The position numbers were made by a program, and so were the translations under genes. Below are positions 23,166 through 34,940 of a stretch of DNA of 64,000 bases, piece after piece. Each line of letters begins with the position of its first letter. The stretch's first letter is position 1. The notes beneath the pieces are model-generated. The model did no database searches. It was not told the DNA's origin and saw only the letters and a list, made by a program, of their open reading frames with translations. Source of the stretch: Turnera subulata (Eukaryota; Streptophyta; Magnoliopsida; Malpighiales; Passifloraceae); the NCBI GenBank assembly GCA_028386065.3, contig JAKUCV010003183.1:1-64000 (forward strand). The letters run 5' to 3'.

Positions 23166-23251
23166 AAAGTCTCTTGAACCCACTACTTCCCCAGAGGAGT
23201 CGCCAACGGCGAATACCCGACCCAAAGTCTCTTGAACCCACTACTTCCCCA
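23166..23251. repeat. Direct duplication spanning the LTR-PBS junction of D
   Basis: A 28-nt string starting AAAGTCTCTTGAACCCACTA occurs at 23166-23193 (beside the PBS, as in C) and again at 23224-23251 inside the LTR, where C has different sequence. Both copies end close to GGAGTC(G/C)CC, a word shared by the PBS and the LTR interior. This suggests a template slip between them. Confidence 0.85.
23187..23206 (-). promoter_or_regulatory. Primer-binding site of D
   Basis: Minus-strand TTGGCGACTCCTCTGGGGAA starts one base after the LTR end. It differs by one base from the PBS of C (26501). This PBS type is characteristic of plant Tat/Ogre-like gypsy elements. Confidence 0.85.
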
Positions 23252-24748
23252 TTGGAGTCCCCACCCAAGTTTTATTAAGGACAAAACTTGGGAAAAACCT
23301 TGATATGACTCCTTTAGGCTACATGGTCATGGCGAACCAAAGTTATGGGATCGGGGGTTCGTCACAGATGGGAAGGTGTTAGGCACCCATCCATGTTGGG
23401 TTGAGACAATGTGCAATTATAAAATGCAAGTGTGCCTAGTGCAAGTGTGCGGGTGTGGAAAGTAAAGAGAAGGGAAGAAGAAGAAGATTTGGCTTACATC
23501 CCATTGTAAGACCGAGATTACCTACGTACCCGAGTGATCGAGGTCAAAGCCACGTAGTTCTAAACATGGCACAAATCGGCCACTTACATCATTAAAAGTA
23601 TCAGCATGTAATCAACAAAGACCAATCAAAAGAGAGGGTTTAGTGTTACCTCTTGTAGCCCTCCTCTAGCTCCTTGCAATGGGTTGAGTTCTACACCCAC
23701 CTTCTTGCCATGGTTGATCCTCCTCTTGACCTCTCCTTGCTGAACCACTGCTAATGTTTCCCACGAAAATCCTCCAGAGTTTTTGCCTAAAGAATGTGTT
23801 TCTAGGCTTGGAGAAGTAGAGTTTCTCCAAGCACTCAAGGCTTAAAGGTGCGTATGTGAGAAAAGTGTGTCTCCTCCTTGAAATGTATGTGAGTGGTCCT
23901 ATTTATAGTGCTCTGGGAAGCCTAGGGGCGTGGACCTGTTTAATGGTGAAGATTATTCCTGAAAATCTGCTCTAAAACCGCGTAGGATCGAATTGGGAAC
24001 AAAATCGGCAAAAATCGGAGATTCTGGGCACCTATGACCGCCGCTGCCGGCGGTCATCCAGCTGGCGGTCATGTGGGGATGACTGCTAGCACCTGGCAGT
24101 CGTCGCGAGAGGACCGCCGGGTACCCCGCGTGTCACCCGTTCTTTCGTTTTTCGGCCTCCAATCCCCCTAATTCAGCCCTGATTTGATCCTACTGTGTAA
24201 TTATCTCTTAATTAACCCAGAATCACTCAATTACTTGATTATCACTCCCCCTAAATCATTCCATAACAAATTGATTACACCTTAATGCCAATTTCATACT
24301 AAATCATACCAAAAACAACATTTCTATATTAATGATGATTTAGCTCTGATTTTCCACGAAAATCAGAGTTAAAATTATCCTGCAAGAAATGTATTAATGG
24401 GCTGGGTAAACTCTAGAGAATCCATTTACTTGGACCCTTAAACCCATTCCTAACCCAAAAATAAATCATCTCAATATAATTGGGTTAAAAACAACTAAAA
24501 AAGGCCCAAGTAATACAATGAAATGTATTTTAATATGAATAAACCTTATCATATGTTTTACCCTAAGATAAAATCATCCTAAGGTTTAGAGGCACAAAGG
24601 TTTAGATTACCAAAATACACTATTTCTACTAAATTAAATTCTTACTATATCTTAACTCAAAATCAGATCATCTCACTAACCTCAAGTTAAGCATGTTTTG
24701 GAATTCAGTTTTAATAAAATATTCGCGGGTCAAATTTGGGTGTTCACA
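23208..24748 (-). repeat. 5' LTR of D
   Basis: The copy runs from GGCGAATACCC (the expected TGTGAATAC end, mutated) to GGTGTTCACA, 1541 bp. It carries the TATA box (TATTTATA on plus, 23900-23907) and a hairpin ATGACCGCC / GGCGGTCAT at 24034-24057. It is closely similar to 11166-12726 except for the duplicated PBS-side sequence at its left end. Confidence 0.9.
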
Positions 24749-25004
24749 GCAGCGTGGTTTCGTACAAGAACCACACAAAAACCACGAACTTGGTTTCTGC
24801 AAGAAACCACACTTTACTATCAACATCAGAAGTGGTCCTGCTGCAAGTTGCTGGTGGCCCAGGTGGTCCTTACAGCATTAAACCTCAACCCCCAACTACT
24901 CCAACGGGCAGAGAAAGTGGTTCATGGCAAAGATGAAGACCTGCAACACTTATCTCTCACCTCCAGGCTCAATTATCAATTGTGGTCCATACTTATGGTC
25001 CCGG

Positions 25005-26499
25005 TGTGAACACCCAAATTTGACCCACGATTGTTTTGCTAACGTGCTTCACTTGAGGTTAATGAGATGATTTGATTTTAAGTCATGGCATGATAAGAAT
25101 TTAATTTAGTAGAATTAAGGTACATTTCATTTCATTGCTTGGGTTCTTTTAGTTGTTTTTAATCCAATTATATACTGATTCATTTTTGGGTTAGGAATGG
25201 GTTTAAGGGTCCAAGTAAATGGATTCTCCAGGATTTACCCAGCCCATTAACACATTTCTTGCAGGTTAATTCTAGCTCTGATTTTCATGGAAAATCAGAG
25301 TTAAATCATCATTTATGTAGAAATGTTGTTTTTGGCATGATTTAGTATAAAATAGGCATTAAGGTGTAATTAATCTGTTATGAAATGATTGAGGGGAGTG
25401 ATAATCAGGTAATGGAGTGATTCTGGGTTGATTAGGGGTTAATTACGTAGTAGGATCAAATCAGGGCTGAATTAGGGGGATCGGGGGTCCCGAAAATGGA
25501 AAGAACGGGTGACACGCGGGGCAACCGGCGGTCATCTCGTTACGACCGCCACGTGCTGGCGGGCATCCACTCAAGACCACCGGCACTGGCGGTCAAGCAG
25601 TGCATGACCGCCGACAGCGGCGGTCATGTCCTCCCAGATTCGCCCAAATCTTCGATTTTGTTTCTAATTTCGATCCTACGTGGTTTTGCACCAGATTTTC
25701 GGGCATAATCTTCACCATAAAGCAGGTCCACGCCCCTAGGCTTCCCAGAGCACTATAAATAGGACCCTTCACACATATTTCAAGAGATCACACAATTTTC
25801 TCACACACACAACTATAAGCCTTGAGTGCTTGTAGAAACTCTACTTCTCCAAGCCTAGAAATACACTCTTTAGGCAGAAACTCTGGAGGAATTTTGTGGG
25901 AGGCATTAGCAGTAGTCCAGCAAGGAGAAGTCAAGAAGAGGATCAACCATAGAGCTTAGAAACGGCAAGAAGGTGGGTGTAGAACTCAACCCAAAGCAAG
26001 GAGCTAGAGGAGGGCTACAAGAGGTAACACTAAACCTTCTTTTTTATTGATTCTTTGCTGAATATACGCTGATACTTTTGATGATGTAAGTGGCCGATTT
26101 GTGCCATGTTTAGAACTATGTAGCTTTGACCCTGAACACTCGGGTACGCAGGTAATCTCGGTCTTACAACGGGAGGCAAGCCAAATCTTCTTCTTCTCCC
26201 GTTCTCTTTATTTTCCACACATGCACACTTGCACTAGGCACACTTGCATTTTACAATTGCACATAGTCTCGATGCAACACGGACGGGTGCCTAACACCTT
26301 CCCATCTATGACGAACCCCCGATCCCATAACTTTGGTTCGCCATGACCATGTAGCCTAAAGGAGTCATATTAAGGTTTTTCCCAAGTTTTGTCCTTAGTA
26401 AAACTTGGGTGGCGACTCCAATGTTATGGGATTGACCCGAGGAAGAAGGTGAAAGAATTAAGTGAATAGGCCCAAGTGATTTTGGGTCGGGTATTCACA
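25005..26499 (+). repeat. 5' LTR of C
   Basis: TGTGAACACCCAAATTTGACC..GGGTCGGGTATTCACA, 1495 bp. Relative to the LTRs of D it lacks about 100 nt near 25110. It includes hairpins (25518-25632), the TATA box and the PBS-like TGGCGACTCC at 26410-26419. Confidence 0.93.
25518..25760 (+). promoter_or_regulatory. LTR promoter of C: GGCGGTC hairpins and TATA box
   Basis: Several GGCGGTC/GACCGCC words form stems. The best is ATGACCGCCG-ACAG-CGGCGGTCAT (25604-25627), a perfect 10-bp stem with a 4-nt loop. TATAAATA (25753-25760) lies about 125 nt downstream. TATA position marks the U3/R region; a role of the hairpins is inferred. Confidence 0.7.
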
Positions 26500-26500
26500 G

Positions 26501-26520
26501 TTGGCGACTCCGCTGGGGAA
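26501..26520 (+). promoter_or_regulatory. Primer-binding site of C
   Basis: TTGGCGACTCCGCTGGGGAA begins one base after the 5' LTR. It is the tRNA-primer site for minus-strand synthesis. The same decamer TGGCGACTCC also occurs 92 nt upstream inside the LTR. Confidence 0.88.
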
Positions 26521-26993
26521 GTAGTGGGTTCAAGAGACTTTGTGCAATTGTTGAAATCTTATGTGCCTTTTACTTGTCATCATAAGTGCCTTGCATTCAG
26601 AGAATTGATGTGAAGCCTTTACCTTAAGAGGGCGAGGGAATCCAAATCCGCTACATGCTTTCCTTAAGCGATAGTGGTTTGAGTGAACCCGTTTCTCGAT
26701 GCTTAGCAATGATGGGGATTAATTGGCCTCGGACCTCACGCGATATCCTTTATCACATGTGAGTAGGTCAGCCTATTCCTTAGCGACAATCTTTTGGCCC
26801 CCAACCAACTGCATACCCTGAGCTTCTCATGCATTATGAATCAATAAGTGGTTTGTGCATTTGAGCGATCAATTGTTGTGAATTCAAGTAAATGTAAATA
26901 GAGTGCCTCCTTCATGACCCTTACCCTAAAAAAGAGTGATCCCCTTGGGTACCTAGAGTTTCACACCTATCTTCCCTCAATATTAGTGCAAGA

Positions 26994-28133
26994 TGAGTGA
27001 AGATAACACTGCCAAGATAGATGCGGCCATGGAGTCTCTATTACAAGATCCAGCTGTAAGGGATGCATTGATGATGCTTAAGCATGAAACAGCGTCCCCT
27101 GGGAGTAATGGGGGTGAACTTCAACACAAGACGAGGGTGGAACGACACAAGGCGGTGGTTCGATGATTCAAGGGCCCAAAAAAGAAGAGGAAAGGCTCAG
27201 GAAGGTGGAGGAATTATTGAAGGCCAAGAAGAGGAAGGAGGATGACTAGAACCCCGAAGCCCGACTGCCAGAAAAATTCAAGATGCCTGACGTTGAGAAG
27301 TTTAATGGAGTGGGATGCCCTAAAACCCACTTGAAGATTTATGTGAGAATGCTGCAGTCCATGGGGATAGGACCGGAATTGATGGTTCAATTATTCCAAA
27401 GAACGTTGTCTGGGGCGGCTTTGAGATGGTTCATGACTTTGGATCAGAATAGGGTAAGCCAATGGGCGAAATTTGCACAGAATTCCTAGATTAGTACAGC
27501 TACAACACAGAAGTAGATGTAACCAAGAGGGATCTGGAAATGACTAAGCAGGAAGCCATGGAAACATTCTCTGCTTTCATTTCTAGGTGGCTCAACAAGG
27601 CTTCCCTAATGGTGAACCGACCTACTGAGGAAGATCAGATACAGATGGTTATTAGGAACCTTCAACCGGCTTACTACAACCATATAATTGGCAACTACTA
27701 TGTCAATTTCAAAGCACTTATTGGAGCAGGGATGCAGCTAGAAGACGCCATCAACTTCGGGAAGATCAAGGTGCTGGCAGAAACTTCGACACTTAGAAGG
27801 AACCCAAATTCGGCTTTTGGAAAGAAATCAACCGGGATAAATCATGTGACTGCCCAAGTTGGACCTGAACCCAGAATATTTGCTCCTTTGCCTACGTCTT
27901 TGGGGAAGATGTTCAAAAAATATGTGGAAGGAGGTTTACTACAACCCCTAGAGCCTAAGCGTAGCCTGATGGCTAGAGGTGACCCAAGCAAGTACTGTGA
28001 ATTTCACCAAATGACCGGGCACACCACTAACGAATGCCTCCAACTCCGATACAAGATTCAGAATTTGGTGGAACGAAAAGAGGTCATATTTCCCAACCAG
28101 AATCTCACCCCGGGAATTAACTTTACAGAATAG
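26994..28133 (+). pseudogene. gag of C (Tat type), broken
   Basis: A start at 26994 opens MSEDNTAKIDAAMESLL. After frame changes near 27150 and a TAG near 27249 the gag core is read from 27283: MPDVEKFNGVGCPKTHLKIY and LSGAALRWFMTL, typical of plant gypsy capsid. A TAG at 27487 and a frame change lead to a second open part (27540-28133), with EAMETFSAFISRWLNKAS and a zinc-knuckle-like YCEFHQMTGHTTNEC. It would form the particle and package RNA. At least three breaks make it non-functional. The region after it, where protease is expected, shows no D-S/T-G motif. Confidence 0.82.
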
Positions 28134-28217
28134 ATAGACGAGGAAGATTGCTTCACGCTCAGTATTGGCCAAAGAAAGGAAGAAGGAAGACTTGCAAGGA
28201 CGGTCATCCACGACACT

Positions 28218-31200
28218 ATGCGGAGAGGCAAGAATTGGGATTGGCACAGACCAAGCATCATCTTCAAGACAAGTGGGGGAGAAGCTGACATGGGTTCTTC
28301 TGCAGTCTCTGAGTCTGAGAGTGAGTCTGAAACAAATAGTGAGCTTGAAGATGTAACCAAGGAACAGGATAGTGATTCCCTTGACCTTAGCCTCTCTTGT
28401 TCTAAAACCTTGAAGAATGATGATGTCCCTATATCCCAAAGTAATAAAATGACACACTCTTTTGCTTACTTAGATGTTTTCTGTGATGATATTTGTTGCA
28501 TGCGTAATATGTGTGAATGTAATGAGATGAATGAACTCCCGGATTCTATCGAAGTCAATCTGGGCACTGATATTGATCCAAAGATCACGAGGATTGGTAC
28601 GGCTCTCGAAAGTTCAATCCAAGATCACTTAGCAGCTTTGGTCAAGGAGTATGTGGATGTATTTGCATGGTCCTATGAAGATATGCCAGGTATTGATCCA
28701 GCCATCACCCAATATAGAATTCTCCTCTTTCCCAATGCCAAACCTGTGAAGCTGAAGGCCCGCCGTCTTCAACCTCAGTGGGCCTTGAAGGTGAAAGAAG
28801 AAGTTGAGAAGTAAATTCGAGCCGGGTTTCTTGAAGTGATTGAGTATCCTGAATGGTTAGCCAACATAGTGCCAATCCCGAAGAAGGATAGGAAAGTGAG
28901 GATGTGTGTAGATTACTGAGATTTGAACAAGGCCTGCCCTAAGGATGAGTTTCCACTACCGCACATTGATTTGTTGGTGGATGCAACGACCAGGCATGCA
29001 TTGTTATCCTTCGTGGATGGATTCTCAGGGTACAATCAAGGGAAAATGGCGCCAGAAGATAAACATAAAACGTCCTTCCGAACAGAATGGGAAACATTTT
29101 GTTACAAAGTCATGCCTTTCAGATTGATCAACACCAGGGCAACATACCAAAGAATGGCCACTACACTCTTACACGACATGATGCATAAAGAGGTCGAGGC
29201 TTATGTTGATGATATGATCGTGAAGTCAGAGACTCGGGATTCCCATATGGCCAATCTAAGGAAGTTCTTTGAGAGATGTAGGGAATTCGGCATGAGAATC
29301 AACCCTCAAAAGTGTGTCTTTGGTGTTCAACCAGGAAAGCTGTTGGGCTTCATGGTAAGCGAACGAGGTATAGAAGTGGACCTTCCAAGTTCAAAGCCAT
29401 TCAAGAAATGCCAACCCCAAAGAGCCAGAAAGAAATCCGAAGCTTTCTTGGAAGAATACAATATGTTAGCCGTTCATTGCTCAACTCTCTAGCATTTGTG
29501 CACCCATCCACCGCTTACTTAAGAAGGGAGTTCCGGTTGAATGGTATGACAAGTGCCAAGACGCTTTCGAGCAAATCAAGAAGTATTTGTCTAATCCCTC
29601 AGTACTCCAGCCTCCAAGGCCAGGGAAGCCCTTGTTGCTATATCTGACTGTCACAGAAGAGTCTATGGGCACAATGCTAGCCCAATACCTGCCCGACTCT
29701 CGCACTGAGGCTGCCATCTATTACTTAAGCAAGAAGTTCAATGGTTATGAGTTGAATTACAACATGGTGGAAAAGACGTGTGTGGCTTTAACGTGGGCCT
29801 ATCAAAAGCTCCGACACTATTTCATCTCCTTTGAAGTCTTGCTCATTTCTCGAATGGACCCCATCAAGTACTTAATGGAGAAGCCAGTGCCAAGTAACAG
29901 CACAAGCAGATGGGTGGCCATCCTGCCACAATTCAATGTCCGGTTTATTTCACAAAAGGACATCAAAGGAGGCGCCATAGCTGATTTCTTAGCTTCTCTA
30001 CCGGTGGGGAATCATGAGAGGTTCAAACCACAATTCCCCGACGAAGAAATAATGAACTTAGATACACCCACCTGGGAGATGCATTTTGATGGGGCTGCCA
30101 ACGCAAGTGGTTTTAGAACGGGAGTAATTCTCATGTCTCCTGATGGAGTGACTTATCCAATTTCCTGCAAATTGGAATTTAAGGAGACCAATAATGTGGC
30201 TGAGTATGAAGCATGCACCATCGGCTTAGAGATAGCACTCAACATGGGGATGAAGCAGATAAAGAGTATTTGGGGATTTAGCTCTGGTAATTTTCCAAGT
30301 GAAGGGAGAATGGAAGATCAAAGAAGAAAAATTGGCACCTAACCACGATTACTTGCAGGCCCTAGCCATCAAATTTGAAGTAATAGATTTTCAGTATGTA
30401 CCAAGGGAGGACAATCAGTTCGCTAATACATTAGCCATACTTTCTTCAATGATGGGAATGCCAAACAATGCCACCATCTTGCCATTGACAGTCCGGAGGA
30501 GAGGAAGTCCATCCTTCCGCCAGAAAGAGGAGGCAAATGAATCCTGGTTTCAAGGTTACTTGAAGGAATTGAACCCCGACAAAGTTTGCATCTTGGCCCT
30601 CACTACTACAAAGATGAATCGACCATTACATGCCCAGATTGAACACGACGGTGACTCGGGTTATTGGTATGAAGACATATTGAAATACCTTAGGGAAGGG
30701 ACATTCCCCGAGGGGACGACAACCGTAGAAAAGAAGACTCTAAGAAGACTAGCTGGAGGGTATGTCATATGCGCCGGGAAACTATACAAGAGACACGCTA
30801 CGTGGGTCTACTTGTTATGTGTAGATACAAAGGAGGCAAAGCAGATCATGAAGAAAGTACACGAAGGAGATGAGGGCCCGCACATTGGAGGTGACATGTT
30901 GGCTCGGAAAATACCGCGGTTGGGATACTTTTGGTCAACAATGGAGGCTGATTGTGCAAAATTTGTGAAGTGTTTTCATACAGGCCAAGTTCATGGAAAG
31001 TTGCAGCAAAGGCCTCCACTACCATTAGCCCCCATGTCCTCACCTTGGCCATTCTCAGCGTGGGGCATTGGTGTTATTGGAAAAATAACCCTGAAGGCTG
31101 CAAATGGACACGAGTACATACTGGTGGCCATTGATTATTTTACCAAGTGGGTGGAAGCCGAGTCATACGCTGTGCTCACATCTAAAAAGGTGGCCGAATT

Positions 31201-31865
31201 TATTCGCAACAACATTATTTATCGTTATGGCATTCCTCGAGAGACAATGTCGGGAGTTTGGAATCAAACATCATAAGTCTTCACCCTATCGACCCCAAGC
31301 CAATGAAGCGGTGGAAGCCGCCAATAAGAATATGAAGGCCATTCTTGGAAAGATGATATTTACACACAGAGAATGAGCAGAAAAATTGCCATTGGCCCTA
31401 TGGGGATACCAGACCTCCATTAGATCCTCCACGGGTGCAACCTCATACTCCTTAGTATATGGCATGGAGGTCGTGCTGCCTGTAGAGCTCGAAATGCAGT
31501 CGTTGAGAATGGCCCGAGAAAGCAAGCTTCCCGAAACAGAATGGGTGCAAGAAAGGCTCGACCAATTGGCATTGCTAGATGAAAAGAGATTGTTAGCCTT
31601 ATATCATGTGTAGGGATACCAAAGAAGAATAGCTAGGGCTTTCAACAAGAGAGTCAAGGAAAGAGGACTAAAAGAAGGGGACTTGGTGCTAAAAGAAGTG
31701 AGACAACCGGTGCACAACCCTAGGGGAAAATTCAAGGCCAAAAGGATTGGGCCCTACATCATCAAGGAGATCCTACCAAAAGGGGCAACAAGTGTCAGAG
31801 ATTTGGATGGAAACGAGTTTCGAGAACCAGTCAACTTGGATCAATTGAAGAAGTATTATGTGTAA
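28218..31865 (+). pseudogene. pol of C: RT, RNase H, archaeal-type RNase H, integrase
   Basis: The N-terminal part is acidic and Ser-rich. RT follows: RAGFLEVIEYPEWLANIVPI, LNKACPKDEFPLPHIDLLVD and the YVDD box (29202-29213), interrupted by a TAA (28812) and a TGA (28918). A frameshift lies near 29380. RNase H (YYLSKKFNGYELNYN) is followed by a second RNase H with MHFDGAANASG and NNVAEYEACTIGLEIA, shifted in frame near 30268. Integrase has a zinc-binding-like segment and WGIGVIGKI, where the first catalytic Asp is Gly (31070-31072). A deletion near 31250 removes the second catalytic Asp, while the Glu in NEAVEAANKN remains. The C-terminal GRFKAKRIGPY-like part is present to 31865. Confidence 0.85.
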
Positions 31866-32100
31866 TTTGAATCGATGTAAAAAGAACTACGTAGACCTGA
31901 TTCCTTGAGCTCAAAGTAAAGAAAGGACAAAAAAAAAGACGAGCCATTGATACGTAGGAAGCCCAACTCGGGTCTGGTCATTTTATTAATAAAAAGGCCA
32001 AAGATTGACAAAAAAGGAAATGGGAGTTCATTTATTCATTTATTTTGCATGCATTATACATGTCATGAATATTCATCTAAGCAAGATATCTAAGTAGGCT
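31866..32100. other. Spacer between pol and the antisense gene of C
   Basis: AT-rich, with an A-run near 31931 and TTTTATTAATAAAAA at 31980. It separates two convergent genes and may hold both 3' UTRs. No protein motif is seen. Confidence 0.4.
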
Positions 32101-33380
32101 TAAGCGTCCTCCTCATAATCACTGGAGGACTCAGGCTCCTGATAAATATTTGATCCCAAGAGTCTATCTCTATAACCGGAGAGAATTCACTCAGTCTCAC
32201 CTACACTCCCCTTCAGCCACCTTTGATAGTTCATGGAGGAATGAGGATCGGCAATGTTGCTAATCTTCATCTTTGTAGGAGGCTTCAGTATCCTTGCAAG
32301 AGTTTTATAGTGCGCCCATCCATTAACCTGTCAAGAGGGGACGGGAAAGAGGAGGAATCATCTGATAATGCCCAAACTGCCTAACTGCTCGGGAAGGATT
32401 GTAAAAGGTAGTCCGAAGAATCCCTGGGAGCACTACAACCTTTTGACCCACTGTGTGAACAGTCACCTCTCGCATGCCGTACCATAAACAATGCCACGTG
32501 ACTTGGTCCTCCTTTAGATGCTTCATGAAAATCACCCATTCTTTGACGGAAGAAAGAGCAAAGGGGGAGCCCTATTCCAGATACCCCATCGAAGTGTACA
32601 AACCAGATCTCGGGGAAGAGATCAATTGGAGGTGATCATACAGCCACATCTACAAGAAAACAAGCGCAAGTTGAGAAGGGGAGAAGATGAATTCTGAAGG
32701 TGCACAAAGCTAGGGATAGTACCTGGAGGAGTAATGGGGAACCTGTCAAAGGCCTATCGAGATAAGCCGCCAAAGCATCCAAGCAAACAATAGTTTCGCC
32801 CAAGACAGTAGGCATTACGCTATGACCATTAAACAACTGAGCTACTAGCGCACACACATTCAAAAAACATACCCCGGGGCGACCGGTCAACAGAAACTCA
32901 CTTTCCATCACCATGGCCAAAGCATGGTCATGCCTTTTCTTCCATGAGCCGTCACATTCCAGATAGCCACGTAACACAATGCCGGTGGAATATTGATCAA
33001 CTAATGGTGACAAGTTCATGAGTTCATCTTTACCTACTAGGTACCTCATCTGCTCGTCGGTGATGGATAAGATAGTGATGACCTCAGACTTGGCCGTTGC
33101 GGCAGAAGAAACCATGGCAACATCATCCTCTACCCGGGTTTCGAAGAGTGCACAGAATTCATCCCCCAAGGGGTAGAGTTCCACCGTGGAAGGACCAAGG
33201 CGGAATACACGGCGATCGTGATCCTAAAAAAACATGGCAGCAGCGCGGATTAGGCCTTCATAGATCTTCACCGAAGACAGCTTGAACAAAGCAGAAAGTC
33301 CCGGTAGCTTGAAATCAAGATGACGTGCTTGGGAATACCCTCCATCCACCGGAGCACTTTGGCACGAAAACTTCACTCAT
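32101..33380 (-). pseudogene. Antisense DUF7745-like gene in C, with a 73-nt intron
   Basis: On the strand opposite to gag-pol, an ATG at 33380 precedes (after a one-base shift) a frame with LSALFKLSSVKIYEGLIRAA, then, after a TAG, DHDRRVFRLG and ELYPLGDEFCALFETR. Later come LVGKDELMNL and FLNVCALVAQLFNG. A GT-AG intron of 73 nt (32722 down to 32650) joins LLLQ to MWLYDHLQLI in phase 0. Then follow TFYNPSRAVRQFGHYQMIP and, after another one-base shift, a tail ending in an acidic DYEEDA at 32101. The arrangement resembles a plant retrotransposon-associated domain that I believe is catalogued as DUF7745; its function is unknown. Stops include one near 33228 and another in the last exon. It is a decayed extra gene of the Tat type. 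Confidence 0.7.
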
Positions 33381-33439
33381 GGCTACCTCCGATGTGTTTG
33401 GAAGATATTCTAATGCGTTATAGGGGTCTCTGGGTTCCC

Positions 33440-33625
33440 AGGGATATACTTATACTGTTTTAGGGGTCGGTGGGAATCGCAAAAACCCTAAAGCCCAAAC
33501 CCGAAGACCGAAAAGGAAGTTCCAGGAGTCCACGACCGCCATCGCCGGCGGTCATGTCGTGATGACCGCCCCTGCCGGCGGTCATCCATGCAAGACCGCC
33601 GGAAGGCGGCGGTCATCCGCTTACA
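33440..33625 (-). promoter_or_regulatory. Putative promoter of the antisense gene in C
   Basis: Upstream of the minus-strand ATG lie AGTATAAGTATA (minus strand, near 33448) and, about 80-170 nt further up, three GGCGGTC/GACCGCC stems, e.g. ATGACCGCC / GGCGGTCAT at 33562-33585. The layout copies that of the LTR promoters. Function is inferred. Confidence 0.5.
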
Positions 33626-33927
33626 TGGCCGCCGAGTCGACAGTTCGGACCTGTCCGAAAAATTCCGAAAAATTCAGGAAAAGTTTGGGGGAAGGAGAGA
33701 AGGTAAGGAAGAGAAAATAAAAAAAAAGGAGGGGCTGCACTCGTTTATTGAGGTCAAGCTTACTGGAGGGGCACTTATTTGACTTTTACTTGAGTTTGCA
33801 ATAATAGATGATTTATATGTGATAAATACCATGCATGCACAACTTGTCAATGCACACATATTAGGGGCACATCGCTAGCCTTTGTTTGACTAGGGGCATG
33901 ATACGCTCGCTTTGCACCTGATGCCGG

Positions 33928-34830
33928 GTCAAGACACCCGGTACACGCAAAACCAAAACCGTGTATCCCGTACACGCAAAATTGAGAAGTGAGAAGAAAC
34001 AAACCTGAGGGAACTCAAAACCGAAGCCGTGTACCTGGTATACGCAAAATCAAACCTCAGAATAAGATGATTCCCGACGACCAAGCCTCGAAATGGAACC
34101 TTTCCGATGAGAGATGTAGGGGCATGTGATGCCCAAGGCACAGGCAACATAGTTACGAAGCGACATCTTAGACGATGATAGGGGCATGAGATGCCTAGAG
34201 ACTAGATAGCCAAGCCATGAGACGACATTTTTGACGAAAATCAGATGGCAAAGCCATTCGGAATGAGATGATTCCTGAGACTTGGGATGAGATGATTCCC
34301 AAGTCGAAACCTAGCTGACAAGGATGTGAGTATTCCTTGTTGACAACCCGATAGATGAGATGATTCTATCTCCTCGGGATGAGATGATTCCCAAGTCGAA
34401 ACCCAACTGACAAGGATGGGAATATTCCTTGTTGATAACCTGATAGATGAGATGATTCTATCACCTCGGGATGAGATGATTCCCGAGACTTGGAATGAGA
34501 TGATTCCTGAGACTTGGAATGAGATGATTCCCAAGTCGAAACCCATCTGACATGGGTGGGAGTATTCTTTGTCGACAACCTGATAGATAAGATTATTCTA
34601 TCACCTCGGGATGAGATGATTCCCGAGACTTGGGATGAGATGATTCCCAAACCAAAAATTGATACCTAGTTGACAAGGATGAGATGATTCCTTGTTAATG
34701 ACCCGATAGATGAGATGATTCTATCGCCGCGGGATGCGATGATTCCCGAGACCTGGGATGAGATGATTCCCAGAATCCGAGGGCCCGTCCCTCAAAACTT
34801 CAGGATGAGATGATTTCTAGAGAGGAGCAT
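33928..34830 (+). repeat. 3' repeats of C: GTACACGC words and GATGAGATGATTC array
   Basis: 33928-34050 has GGTACACGCAAAACC-type repeats. 34240-34830 has about seven irregular units built on GATGAGATGATTCC and CTGACAAGGATG..TATTCCTTGTTGA, the reverse complement of the D array. They lie just before the polypurine tract, the place where Ogre/Tat elements are known to breed satellites. Confidence 0.85.
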
Positions 34831-34940
34831 GGGATGCTCCAAAACTTGACACACACTACACATTCATCATTCAAATTTGATGGTTCCTTTATTACGTTGT
34901 TTCGTCCTTGGTTCCTAAGGACTCATCAACGAGGGGCTTC

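Larger units (their letters stand above)
11166..24748 (-). mobile_element. D: non-autonomous Tat/Ogre-type LTR retrotransposon
   Basis: TSD GCAGC occurs at 11161-11165 and 24749-24753. LTRs occupy 11166-12726 and 23208-24748. The PBS lies at 23187-23206 and a polypurine tract abuts 12727. Reading on the minus strand the order is 5' LTR, PBS, a leader nearly identical to that of C, a short unknown ORF (22444-21956), an intron-containing plant-mobile-domain-like gene on the opposite strand (14785-20601), an 84-bp tandem array, then the 3' LTR. No gag, protease, RT or integrase motif is seen, so movement would need proteins from a related element such as C. A further composite insertion (15353-18693) lies inside intron 1 of the antisense gene. 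Confidence 0.88.

Noticed and set aside
33674..33859. Small Ser/Pro-rich minus-strand ORF upstream of the antisense gene of C
   Set aside because: It lies beyond the putative promoter hairpins, has no domain and no link in frame to the DUF7745-like exons.
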